The position numbers and the translations under genes are program-made. The notes beneath the pieces were generated by a model that was not told where the DNA came from, did no database searches, and saw only the letters and a program-made list of their open reading frames with translations. DNA of 64,000 bases from DAIOEK01 sp963828285. Its GTDB lineage: Bacteria; Chloroflexota; Anaerolineae; Anaerolineales; Anaerolineaceae. Of the stretch, positions 18,910 to 26,347 are shown one piece after another (position 1 is the first letter of the stretch; each line of letters starts with the position of its first letter). The stretch covers positions 615,960 through 679,959 of the forward strand of contig CAWHEB010000001.1 in assembly GCA_963828285.1 (NCBI GenBank). Reading direction: 5' to 3'.

Positions 18910-21900
18910 ATGCCTAAAATATCACTTCGTGCCTATAATCGGGAGATAAGTAACCTTATCGACCGTGGACAGACAGATGAGGCTATCGCCCACTGCCAAT
19001 ATATTCTTCAAGCTTTCCCAAAGCATCTGGAAACATACAGAATGCTGGGGAAAGCTTATCTTGAGGCGCATAAACATACCGAAGCAGTCGATCTATTTCA
19101 GCGTGTTTTAGCAGTCGTTCCTGACGATTTTATTACCCATGTCGGAATGAGTATCATCCGTGGAGAAGAAAATAATCTGGAAGGTGCCATTTGGCACATG
19201 GAACGGGCATTCGAGGTCCAATTATCCAACCAGGCTATCCAAGACGAACTCAAAGAGTTATATGGTAAGCGGGATGGTCAAAAACCAGCAAAAATTCGAA
19301 TTACTCGCGGTGGATTATGTCGAATGTATGCTCGTGGAAATCAGTACCGTCAAGCTGTCGCGGAAATCAAATCCGCACTTCAGGAAACCCCAGACCGGCC
19401 TGATTTGGAAGTAATTCTTGCAAAAATGTATTACCAGTCGGGCATGACAAGTGATGCGCTGGATCTCTGCCGGAAATTATTAGAAAAAATGCCTTTCTGC
19501 TATGAAGCAAATAAACTGATGGTTCAGATCCTGAAAGATGCAAATAAAGCTAAGGAAGCTGACTTCTATCAGAAAAAACTTAATGCGTTAGATCCATATG
19601 AAGAGTTTCTGACGGATCCTGCCGCGGCACTCGATACAATCGTTGATGATTCTGTTATGGTTGAAAAGTATTATTATGATCCAAGCGAGAAGACTGTTCA
19701 AGCAAAAACTCGAATGCAGCCAAAAGAAAGCGAAGAACCTGCTCCCGATTGGTTGGTCTCAGACTTAGCAGGTGGGGAAGAAATGGGATCAAAAGGATTC
19801 ACCAGAATTCTTGATTCCACTGTTTTGCCTACAGAACCTGTAATTGATGGTGAAAGCTTAGCTACTCAACCTGTAGTAACAGAAGCGAAACATGATGAAG
19901 AACTACCTGCCTGGTTGAAAGAAGAAGGCGGAGTTACTCCTGCTGCAGATGCTGCGATACCAGATTTCTTAAAAGCGACTGGATGGGCAGAAGCGGGAAC
20001 AATCAGCGAGGATACTCCCCCAGCGCAAGTCATCAATGTCGAAGAACCCGCACAAGGTGAAATTGCTCCTGGTGAAGTCCCTGACTGGTTGAAATCTGCA
20101 GCACCAGAAGGTGTAACCGAGATATTATCAGCTGAGGATGTCCCTTCAAATCCCGATGCATCCTTCCAGGATTGGTTAAGCACTCTCAGCGAGGAGACGC
20201 CTCAAACGGCTGAAACTCAAGTTGAATCTGATATGCCCATACTTCCGGGAACGAGCATCTTGTCTGAAGAAACCTTATCAAACGATGCAGCACCCATAAG
20301 TGAGGTAACCGGCGAAGCTCAACCAGCCGAAGCTCTTCCAGATTGGCTATCTCAGATCTCCACAGATGCTTCTGAAAATACAGTGTCCGCTGAAGTTACT
20401 CCAGATTGGCTCAAAGAAGAATCGGTCAATGCTGAATCCCCAGAACCAGAGATCAAATTGCCATCTTCTGATGCAATCGCAGATAATACATTCCCAATTT
20501 CCGGTGGTACTTCAATTTTATCACCAGATGATATCCCGGATTGGTTGCAAGATCTTTCACCCGCGGGAGAAGGTGTTACCCCTGCACCAAGTGCATTCTC
20601 CTCTGAACCAGTCGAAGCTCCCATTCTTCCAGTATCATCAGCGCAGCAAGAAGTTGTAACAATGAATTTAACTCCCGAGGAAAAAGCGACCATGCCCGAT
20701 TGGTTGGCGGAGATTCAGCAGGCATCTATCGTTGAAGAACCGAAACCAGAACCTGTAGATGAGCGAAAAACTGCCAATCTCGAGGACGATGAAAAAGAAG
20801 AATTGGATAGAAAACCGGAATGGTTGCACTTGTTGGATCAGGAGGATAACCCCACTGCAAAGCCATCAACTGCTATCGAATCTGAACCTTCCATGGATAT
20901 CTCCTCACTAACCACAGGAGTATCTCCTGAAGAATTTAATAAAGAAGAAGTGGTAGAGGGAGAAGAAAAGCCAACTACCAGTATTCTTCCACCAAATCCG
21001 GAAGATCAAGAAAAAGAACTTCCTGACTGGTTAAAAGAACTTGATTCAGCTTCTTCTGCCGATGATACGATGCCAGCAGAGACAGCAGCTACAACCGAAG
21101 AAGAATATCCAGATTGGTTAAAGGGATCTACTTTACCAGCCGAAACACCTCTACCACCTGCAGAACCAACAGCTGAAGCAGTTGCTGCATCAGCAGCTGA
21201 TATGCCTGATTGGCTGAAGGACCTAAATATCACAGGTGATACGACCGGTAGTGTTCCTGAAATGCCAGACTGGCTAAAAGGAGCTGCCCCTGAAGTCGCT
21301 GAAGCCACACAGCCAATGGCACGAAATACAACCCCTGACATTCCGTCATGGATGGCACCTTCAGAGGAAGTTGTGCAAAGTACATCTGAATCTAAAGCTG
21401 AAGAACCATTATCATCGGAACTTGCTGTTGAAAAACCTGCCGAGCAAAGTGTTGAAGATCTAATTTCGAATTTAGTTGACGAAGTAGCATCTCCTGTTCA
21501 AGAGCCCATCATCAAATCAATGGATGAACCGATGGCTCTTGAAATGGTTATTGAAGAGGTCGTTCCAAACCAAGTAGAAGAACCAGGAGAACTGACTCAG
21601 GTATCTGCAGAAGTTGAACCAGTTGTTGAAGAAATTCCAGAAACAACTACATTACCGGATTCTTCTGTGGAGGAGATTGAACAGGAAGCTAGTCCGGTAG
21701 CATCCGAAGAGGATGTTGAAGGTCCAGTTGTTGAAGAAACATTTATCACAACTGAAACGATCGATTTTTCACAACCAGCCCACGTCGAACCAGAACTCTT
21801 ATTGGAAGAACCTAATACTGAACCTCTTGCTGAAGTCTTAGAATCTGTTGCTGAAGGACAAGAATCCGAACCTATAGCTGAGTTTCAAGAACAAGAACCC

Positions 21901-22404
21901 TCTACTGAGTTATCTGAATCTGTCGAAGCGGAATCAGATATTGAACCTGCAGCAGAAGTAATTGAACCTGAACTGATGGCAGAGGTTCAAGAACCAGAAC
22001 TCTCTACTGAATTACCTGGATCTGTTGTTGAGGTACTTAATCCTGAACCAGTAGCAGAAGTATCCGAACTTGAACCAGTATCGGACGAATCATTTGTACC
22101 ACAACCGGAACCAATCAGAATGGTTTCAAAACCAACATATTCTGAAGCAGATTATGCGGATATGTTCAATAATGCTGTTGCAGCTATTCATGATGACGAT
22201 ATGGAATCGGTAAGCAAACACTTTACTTCATTGATTCGCGCGGAACACAGATTGGATGAGGTAATCGAGACTTTGTCTAAAACATCTGAAGAAAAACCAA
22301 ATGACTTTGTTGTTTGGTCCCTACTCGGTGATGCTTTTGGACGATCCGGGAAACTCCAAAAAGCTTTAGATGCGTACACCAGAGCGGAAGATAATTTGCA
22401 GTAA
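18910..22404 (+). CDS. Large acidic TPR protein with repeated Pro-Asp-Trp-Leu motifs
   Basis: A protein of about 1164 residues with no known enzyme motif. Residues ~1-230 form tetratricopeptide repeats ('EAIAHCQYILQAFPKHLETY', 'EAVDLFQRVLAVVPDDF'). From about residue 280 to 815 the chain is low-complexity, acidic and Pro/Ala/Ser-rich, broken by 14 copies of a short motif with consensus x-P-D-W-L-K/x. A Glu/Pro/Val-rich segment follows to ~1075. The C-terminal ~90 residues look like another TPR unit ending 'LGDAFGRSGKLQKALDAYTR'. The ATG at 18910 follows GGAGGT and GGAG. No signal peptide is seen, so it is probably cytosolic. The layout suggests a scaffold whose PDWL motifs bind a partner; the partner is unknown. 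It lies between rpoD and ndk, each separated by terminators. Confidence 0.75.
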   Translation: MPKISLRAYNREISNLIDRGQTDEAIAHCQYILQAFPKHLETYRMLGKAYLEAHKHTEAVDLFQRVLAVVPDDFITHVGMSIIRGEENNLEGAIWHMERAFEVQLSNQAIQDELKELYGKRDGQKPAKIRITRGGLCRMYARGNQYRQAVAEIKSALQETPDRPDLEVILAKMYYQSGMTSDALDLCRKLLEKMPFCYEANKLMVQILKDANKAKEADFYQKKLNALDPYEEFLTDPAAALDTIVDDSVMVEKYYYDPSEKTVQAKTRMQPKESEEPAPDWLVSDLAGGEEMGSKGFTRILDSTVLPTEPVIDGESLATQPVVTEAKHDEELPAWLKEEGGVTPAADAAIPDFLKATGWAEAGTISEDTPPAQVINVEEPAQGEIAPGEVPDWLKSAAPEGVTEILSAEDVPSNPDASFQDWLSTLSEETPQTAETQVESDMPILPGTSILSEETLSNDAAPISEVTGEAQPAEALPDWLSQISTDASENTVSAEVTPDWLKEESVNAESPEPEIKLPSSDAIADNTFPISGGTSILSPDDIPDWLQDLSPAGEGVTPAPSAFSSEPVEAPILPVSSAQQEVVTMNLTPEEKATMPDWLAEIQQASIVEEPKPEPVDERKTANLEDDEKEELDRKPEWLHLLDQEDNPTAKPSTAIESEPSMDISSLTTGVSPEEFNKEEVVEGEEKPTTSILPPNPEDQEKELPDWLKELDSASSADDTMPAETAATTEEEYPDWLKGSTLPAETPLPPAEPTAEAVAASAADMPDWLKDLNITGDTTGSVPEMPDWLKGAAPEVAEATQPMARNTTPDIPSWMAPSEEVVQSTSESKAEEPLSSELAVEKPAEQSVEDLISNLVDEVASPVQEPIIKSMDEPMALEMVIEEVVPNQVEEPGELTQVSAEVEPVVEEIPETTTLPDSSVEEIEQEASPVASEEDVEGPVVEETFITTETIDFSQPAHVEPELLLEEPNTEPLAEVLESVAEGQESEPIAEFQEQEPSTELSESVEAESDIEPAAEVIEPELMAEVQEPELSTELPGSVVEVLNPEPVAEVSELEPVSDESFVPQPEPIRMVSKPTYSEADYADMFNNAVAAIHDDDMESVSKHFTSLIRAEHRLDEVIETLSKTSEEKPNDFVVWSLLGDAFGRSGKLQKALDAYTRAEDNLQ
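19744..21354 (+). repeat. Fourteen dispersed PDWL-type short linear motifs (coding)
   Basis: Within the TPR protein the sequence x-P-(D/A/E/S)-W-(L/M), mostly P-D-W-L, recurs 14 times between 19744 and 21354, with variants such as 'FQDWL', 'KPEWL' and 'IPSWM'. Spacing is irregular, from about 17 to 75 residues, and the linkers are not similar to each other, so these are conserved short motifs rather than tandem duplications of a domain. Confidence 0.8.
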
Positions 22405-22424
22405 ATCAATTCTTATGGTATGTT

Positions 22425-22460
22425 ATCAACTCGGAGATAATACTCCGAGTTGATTTTTTT
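22425..22460 (+). terminator. Intrinsic terminator after the TPR/PDWL gene
   Basis: A perfect 12-bp stem (22425-22436 with 22443-22454), six-base loop, then a run of T. It separates the TPR gene from ndk. Confidence 0.9.
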
Positions 22461-22483
22461 ATATAAAACCGGGAGCTGTTCAA

Positions 22484-22936
22484 ATGGAGAGATCTTTAGT
22501 AATTGTAAAACCAGATGGAGTTCAACGTGGCTTGATTGGTGAGATCATCAAACGTATGGAGAGCAGAGGATTGCGTCTTGTTGCAGCAAAGTTTATGAAA
22601 GTAACCAAAGAATTAGCTGAAACTCACTACGCTATCCATCAAGGAAAACCCTTTTATGAACCGTTATTACGATACATCACTTCCGCACCAGTAATGGCAA
22701 TGGTTTGGGAAGGTCCCAATGCAGTAATTGTCGCCAGACAAACAATGGGATCTACAAAACCTTTTGAAGCTGCCCCAGGCACGATTAGAGCCGATTATGC
22801 ACTCACCACCCGGATGAACCTTGTCCATGGCTCAGACAGTCCTGAAAATGCCCAAATTGAAATCTCTATGTGGTTTTCTCCAGAAGAATTAGTTGAATGG
22901 AGCAGCGCGATAGAGCCCTGGATATACGAATTGTAA
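22484..22936 (+). CDS. ndk: Nucleoside diphosphate kinase
   Basis: A 150-residue enzyme of the usual length that transfers the gamma-phosphate of ATP to other nucleoside diphosphates. The N-terminus 'ERSLVIVKPDGVQRGLIGEI' is diagnostic. The phosphorylated His lies in 'MNLVHGSDSPENAQIEI', where the family normally has 'NxxHGSD'. A GGGAG ribosome site precedes the ATG. It is separated from the upstream gene by a terminator, and the tRNA-Asp promoter lies 35 bases downstream. Nothing unusual except a slightly longer C-terminal tail ('EWSSAIEPWIYEL'). Confidence 0.95.
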   Translation: MERSLVIVKPDGVQRGLIGEIIKRMESRGLRLVAAKFMKVTKELAETHYAIHQGKPFYEPLLRYITSAPVMAMVWEGPNAVIVARQTMGSTKPFEAAPGTIRADYALTTRMNLVHGSDSPENAQIEISMWFSPEELVEWSSAIEPWIYEL

Positions 22937-22971
22937 TATTCTTAGAAGGAAAACATATACACATTATTTCC

Positions 22972-23000
22972 TTGACGGAGAATGTCAGTTATGATAATAT
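22972..23000 (+). promoter_or_regulatory. Promoter of tRNA-Asp
   Basis: TTGACG (22972-22977) and TAATAT (22995-23000) are 17 bases apart, and the tRNA begins 12 bases after the -10 box. Confidence 0.7.
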
Positions 23001-23011
23001 TCTGTCCGTTC

Positions 23012-23084
23012 GGGGGCGTGGTGTAGCGGCTAACATGCGGCCCTGTCAAGGCCGAGATCGCGGGTTCGAAACCCGTCGCTCCCG
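23012..23084 (+). tRNA. tRNA-Asp (anticodon GTC)
   Basis: A complete 73-base cloverleaf. The acceptor stem GGGGGCG pairs with CGCTCCC (one G-U), followed by discriminator G. The D-arm GTGT/ACAT, anticodon stem CGGCC/GGCCG around loop CTGTCAA with GTC, and T-arm GCGGG-TTCGAAA-CCCGT are all present. The 3' CCA is not encoded (CCT follows). Confidence 0.95.
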
Positions 23085-23093
23085 CCTGAACAC

Positions 23094-23121
23094 AACAGAC
23101 TCTATCTAGGGTCTGTTTTTT
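23094..23121 (+). terminator. Intrinsic terminator after tRNA-Asp
   Basis: AACAGAC (23094-23100) pairs with GTCTGTT (23111-23117), followed by more T residues, ten bases after the tRNA. Confidence 0.8.
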
Positions 23122-23195
23122 ATTCCCGTCCCTGCCGGGATAGGTATCGTTTCTACCAAAACATAACATACTCCCTCAAGGGTCTGTAGAGAATT

Positions 23196-23666
23196 TTATT
23201 CAATCGGATAAATCTTGCGAAATCGTTCGCAAATAAGTGGAATTTTCTCATCAAAATCACGACCGATGCGTAGCATTGCCGCTTCGAAAAATCGCCTATG
23301 TCCATTTCTCCAATATTCCAAGCTGCGATCACCCTCACCCTCCTCATAAGCAAATTGAGGATCTACTTCATCGAACGGTTTAATCATAATTTCGGTAGTT
23401 TCAATTATGCAGAGTGGTCGATCGTGACCGTCCAAGACAATTGTTAATTGACCTGGATCTGGCCATTTTTCGCCATCAAATTCCCATTCCCATTTGGAGG
23501 AACAGGTAGCGGTTTTGATACCATTGGCAATCAAGCTTCCCAACTCATTGGCCATTTCAACACCCACTCCCCATTTTTCCGCATTAACTGTTCTCGAGAA
23601 GTAAGTGGAATCTTTAGGTTGTTGTTTGAGAAATTTTTCGTAATACGCTTGAACATTCTCTTCCAT
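23196..23666 (-). CDS. ASCH domain protein
   Basis: A protein of about 156 residues matching the ASCH (PUA-like) domain: 'GIKTATCSSKWEWE', 'GQLTIVLDGHDRPLCIIET' and 'PFDEVDPQFAYEEGEGDRSL' followed by 'WRNGHRRFF' are the conserved blocks. ASCH proteins are thought to bind RNA or modified nucleosides; one branch has amidohydrolase activity on N4-acetylcytidine. The role here is therefore open. Three in-frame ATGs lie close together at 23678, 23672 and 23666. The last is preferred because GGAG sits 6 bases before it. The 273 bases upstream (to 23939) contain no recognisable feature besides the next gene's ribosome site. Confidence 0.8.
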   Translation of the reverse strand: MEENVQAYYEKFLKQQPKDSTYFSRTVNAEKWGVGVEMANELGSLIANGIKTATCSSKWEWEFDGEKWPDPGQLTIVLDGHDRPLCIIETTEIMIKPFDEVDPQFAYEEGEGDRSLEYWRNGHRRFFEAAMLRIGRDFDEKIPLICERFRKIYPIE

Positions 23667-23939
23667 GATCATCTCCATAATATTTTAATGTTCATCCCAA
23701 TTGATCTCCAATTATATTCTTTGATAATACCTATCTCCTATACTTTAGGCTAGTTCATTAATCCATATAATGGCCAACAAGAATTGGTCAAATTATCAGG
23801 GAGAAGGATAAACCTTCCAATTAAAATGATTAAGCATTGTTATTTTCAAAGCAATTATCGCATTTCTAGTCAAATATATACGATCCGAAAATGTTTTTAT
23901 TCCATTGTAATTGTCTAATGAAAAGGAGATAGGAGTTTT

Positions 23940-24362
23940 ATGTCAGCTAAAGTAATTGCCATTATATTTCTCATTGCACATGGTTATATTCATTTCAGCC
24001 TTACAACAGTTCCATTACCAAAGTCAGGCGCTTTAAGAACGCCATTTTTCCCTGCCTGGTGGCGTGATTCATTTGATCCACTCTGGCCAATCGCCAAACT
24101 CGGGCTAACTCCGTCAGTTGTTCAAACTATAGGTTGGATTCTATTGCTGATCGTGTCAATCCTATATCTCCTCGCAGCTTTCGGATTGGCCGGTGTTCCA
24201 GTTTTATCTCACTTTTGGCAAGTTTCCACTGTTCTCGCATCTGCTTTTTCACTGGCACTCATCATATTATTCTGGCATCCATGGTTCGTTATCGGTGCAT
24301 TATTGGATGCAGCTTTAATTGCATTTGTTTTCTTCAAAATCCCTACAGTTCTCTTTAAATGA
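23940..24362 (+). CDS. Small membrane protein, unknown
   Basis: A 140-residue protein with four predicted membrane helices and no charged catalytic motif. It starts with 'MSAKVIAIIFLIAHGYIHFSL'. The conserved-looking loop 'FFPAWWRDSFDPLWPIAKLG' is rich in aromatic residues. AAAGGAGATAGGAG precedes the ATG. It is followed 16 bases later by another small membrane protein, so the two probably work together. I do not recognise a family. A loose resemblance to DoxX-type four-helix proteins is possible but not firm. Confidence 0.6.
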   Translation: MSAKVIAIIFLIAHGYIHFSLTTVPLPKSGALRTPFFPAWWRDSFDPLWPIAKLGLTPSVVQTIGWILLLIVSILYLLAAFGLAGVPVLSHFWQVSTVLASAFSLALIILFWHPWFVIGALLDAALIAFVFFKIPTVLFK

Positions 24363-24378
24363 GAAAGGACAATAAACC

Positions 24379-24908
24379 GTGACGTCAATCATCAATCCAT
24401 ACACTGTAATGATCTCATTCGCGCTTTTTCTTATTATTCTCGGCTGGTTCAAACCGCAAATCACCCGTATCATCATAGGATGTTTCTTTTTTATAATGGC
24501 CTTTGTAGTTAATTTACCCCTGGCAATAAATAATCCGGGGATGTTTGTTGAAGCAGGTAGAAATGCCTTCTTTCCAGTTTATCAATGGTTCTTTACTGAA
24601 ATCATAGCCTGGAACCCACCTGTTTTTATTTATCCGCTTATTGCGTTTGAAACATCAGTTGGTTTGCTCATTCTTAGTAAAGGTCGCGCTGTTAGATATG
24701 GATTGATCCTAGCGACACTATTTTGCTACTTTATTGCACCCATTGGAGTCGAAGCAGTCACGTCGCCAGCATTAGTATTGCTTTTGCATTACTGCTAAGG
24801 GCAAATTTCCCGAGTTCAATTATTGAAATGGTTGGAACAAAATTAGTCAAAAATAAGACTCAAGATGCCAGTCATAATCCAGGGATCAAGGATTTACCAG
24901 TAGTCTGA
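24379..24908 (+). CDS. Small membrane protein, unknown (one frameshift)
   Basis: Starts at GTG 24379. The uninterrupted frame gives 139 residues and stops after 'TSPALVLLLHYC'. In the next frame the protein carries on with 'IAFALLLRANFPSSIIEMVG' to a stop at 24908. One missing base near 24778 explains the break and gives a ~176-residue protein. It has four or five membrane helices and an aromatic-rich loop ('YQWFFTEIIAWNPPVFIYP'). It is paired with the upstream membrane protein. No family is recognised with confidence. Confidence 0.55.
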
Positions 24909-24940
24909 TACTATATAATTACAAACGAGATGTAAACCAA

Positions 24941-24974
24941 AAACAAGGCGCTTAATAAGCGCCTTGTTTTTTTT
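24941..24974. terminator. Bidirectional intrinsic terminator
   Basis: A 13-bp stem (24941-24953 with 24957-24969) with a 3-base loop. T-runs lie on the plus side and A-rich sequence on the other side. It lies between convergent genes and closes the long minus-strand sugar operon. Confidence 0.9.
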
Positions 24975-24977
24975 ATG

Positions 24978-26066
24978 CTATTTTGCCAAATCAGGATTAG
25001 GCAGCATGTACTCGCGGATAACAGCTACAAAATCGTGCCAGGAGCTAATAAATCCCCGTAAAGTTCTGACAGTTGCACCAAAATCATCAAATTCTTCTAT
25101 GCGCAGCCCAGAGGGTTCATAAGCCCTACGGAAATCCGGAAATTTCGAAACGAGGTCGTTCAAAATTTTGGGGTCTACTGGAATATCCATCCGTGGTTCA
25201 ATTTCTGTGTCAGATTCATTAAATTTCTTCTGCCATTCATATGGAATGGTCAGAGCCATATCGGCACCGATAAATTCAGTCCAATGGTAAAAATTACGAT
25301 ATGCTGCCGGAAGTACTTTTGCACGATATCCGCGTTCATTAAAGATCTGATAAGCTCGTTTGACACAAGCGACACCACACCATTCGAGATATTCAGGATC
25401 GATCTCAATTCCATCCCGTTTCGCTAGAACTTTTATCCAATCATCAATTCGACCGACCATCAATGTTGCAACCGGAGACATTTTTGAAACGTCTTTCCCT
25501 TCATTCTCTCTCCTACGAAGACCACGTTCAACAGCCTCTCCGACTGCCAACACCTGTGGAACTGTGAAACTCACTGTAACATTGAGGTTAATCCCCTGGT
25601 AGGTAGCTTCTTCAACTATATTAATCCCCGCTTTGGTCGCTGGGATTTTAACTTGCATATTTGGCAACAATTTATCAAAATAGGCGGCTTGAACAAGCAT
25701 CGCTTTAGAATCACGGTATGCGGCTGGGTCGGTTTGGATGGATAATCGTCCTCTTTTCCCGTGTTCGCGTTCAAATACTGGCAGTAGAAGTTTTGCACCA
25801 TTCACAGTGACATCTTCAAACACTCGCCATGCGATTTCAGTCTCGTGGGCAGTTGGCATATCTATTATGAGTTTCCGAATATGGTCTTCCCATAAATGCA
25901 TCTCTTTTTTCAATGTGTTCAATACGATCGTAGGATTGCTTGTTCCGCCAACAGTCCCCCGCTCTATTGCATAGGTCAACTCCTCCACAGAACACGAATC
26001 ATTCCAATATCTTGTTGGAGTAGTATTCGTCATTTCCAATAATTTGCGTTTATCCAAGTTTTCCAT
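24978..26066 (-). CDS. Transaldolase-family aldolase
   Basis: A 362-residue protein of the transaldolase family (class I aldolases forming a Schiff base). 'GGTSNPTIVLNTL' near residues 40-52 and the lysine in 'NMQVKIPATKAG' (about Lys140) are the core motifs. It is longer than classical bacterial transaldolases of ~215 or ~315 residues and the C-terminal half is unusual, so it may be a specialised aldolase or transaldolase for an uncommon sugar. ATG 26066 is preferred; a GTG at 26108 would overlap the gene upstream. It is the last gene of the sugar operon, just after the aldehyde oxidoreductase and MoaD-like genes. This fits cleavage of a ketose to give an aldehyde, though that link is inference. 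Confidence 0.8.
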   Translation of the reverse strand: MENLDKRKLLEMTNTTPTRYWNDSCSVEELTYAIERGTVGGTSNPTIVLNTLKKEMHLWEDHIRKLIIDMPTAHETEIAWRVFEDVTVNGAKLLLPVFEREHGKRGRLSIQTDPAAYRDSKAMLVQAAYFDKLLPNMQVKIPATKAGINIVEEATYQGINLNVTVSFTVPQVLAVGEAVERGLRRRENEGKDVSKMSPVATLMVGRIDDWIKVLAKRDGIEIDPEYLEWCGVACVKRAYQIFNERGYRAKVLPAAYRNFYHWTEFIGADMALTIPYEWQKKFNESDTEIEPRMDIPVDPKILNDLVSKFPDFRRAYEPSGLRIEEFDDFGATVRTLRGFISSWHDFVAVIREYMLPNPDLAK

Positions 26067-26097
26067 ATTATGATCACTTTCTGTTGATTTAGCATTT

Positions 26098-26334
26098 TCA
26101 ACCGCCACCCATCGGAGTCACGATTATTATTTCTGCATCTTCTAAGACAACTGTATCCAACGTACAAGGTTGACCATTAATTGCTGCAGCATTGGCTTCA
26201 TATAACCCGGCACCGAGGAGAGATAGAATATCATTGATAGTCGATCCTACAGGAACATCACCTTCCCACAAGCCTGGTGTCTCCTTGCGTGAAAGTCTTC
26301 TTAGTGTTCCGAATAATTTAACTCGAATTTGCAT
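26098..26334 (-). CDS. MoaD/ThiS-like small carrier protein beside the aldehyde oxidoreductase
   Basis: A 78-residue ubiquitin-fold protein ending in 'TPMGGG'. The C-terminal Gly-Gly is what MoaD and ThiS use for adenylation and thiocarboxylation. 'VKLFGTLRRL' at the start and 'DILSLLG' near the middle match MoaD. The ATG at 26334 was chosen because an upstream start would lie inside the preceding gene. MoaD supplies sulfur for the pterin cofactor. A dedicated copy placed 13 bases downstream of an aldehyde ferredoxin oxidoreductase suggests it helps make or load the tungsten/molybdenum pterin for that enzyme. The pairing is seen in other genomes, but the direct role is not proven. Confidence 0.75.
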   Translation of the reverse strand: MQIRVKLFGTLRRLSRKETPGLWEGDVPVGSTINDILSLLGAGLYEANAAAINGQPCTLDTVVLEDAEIIIVTPMGGG

Positions 26335-26347
26335 AATTCTATTCTGA

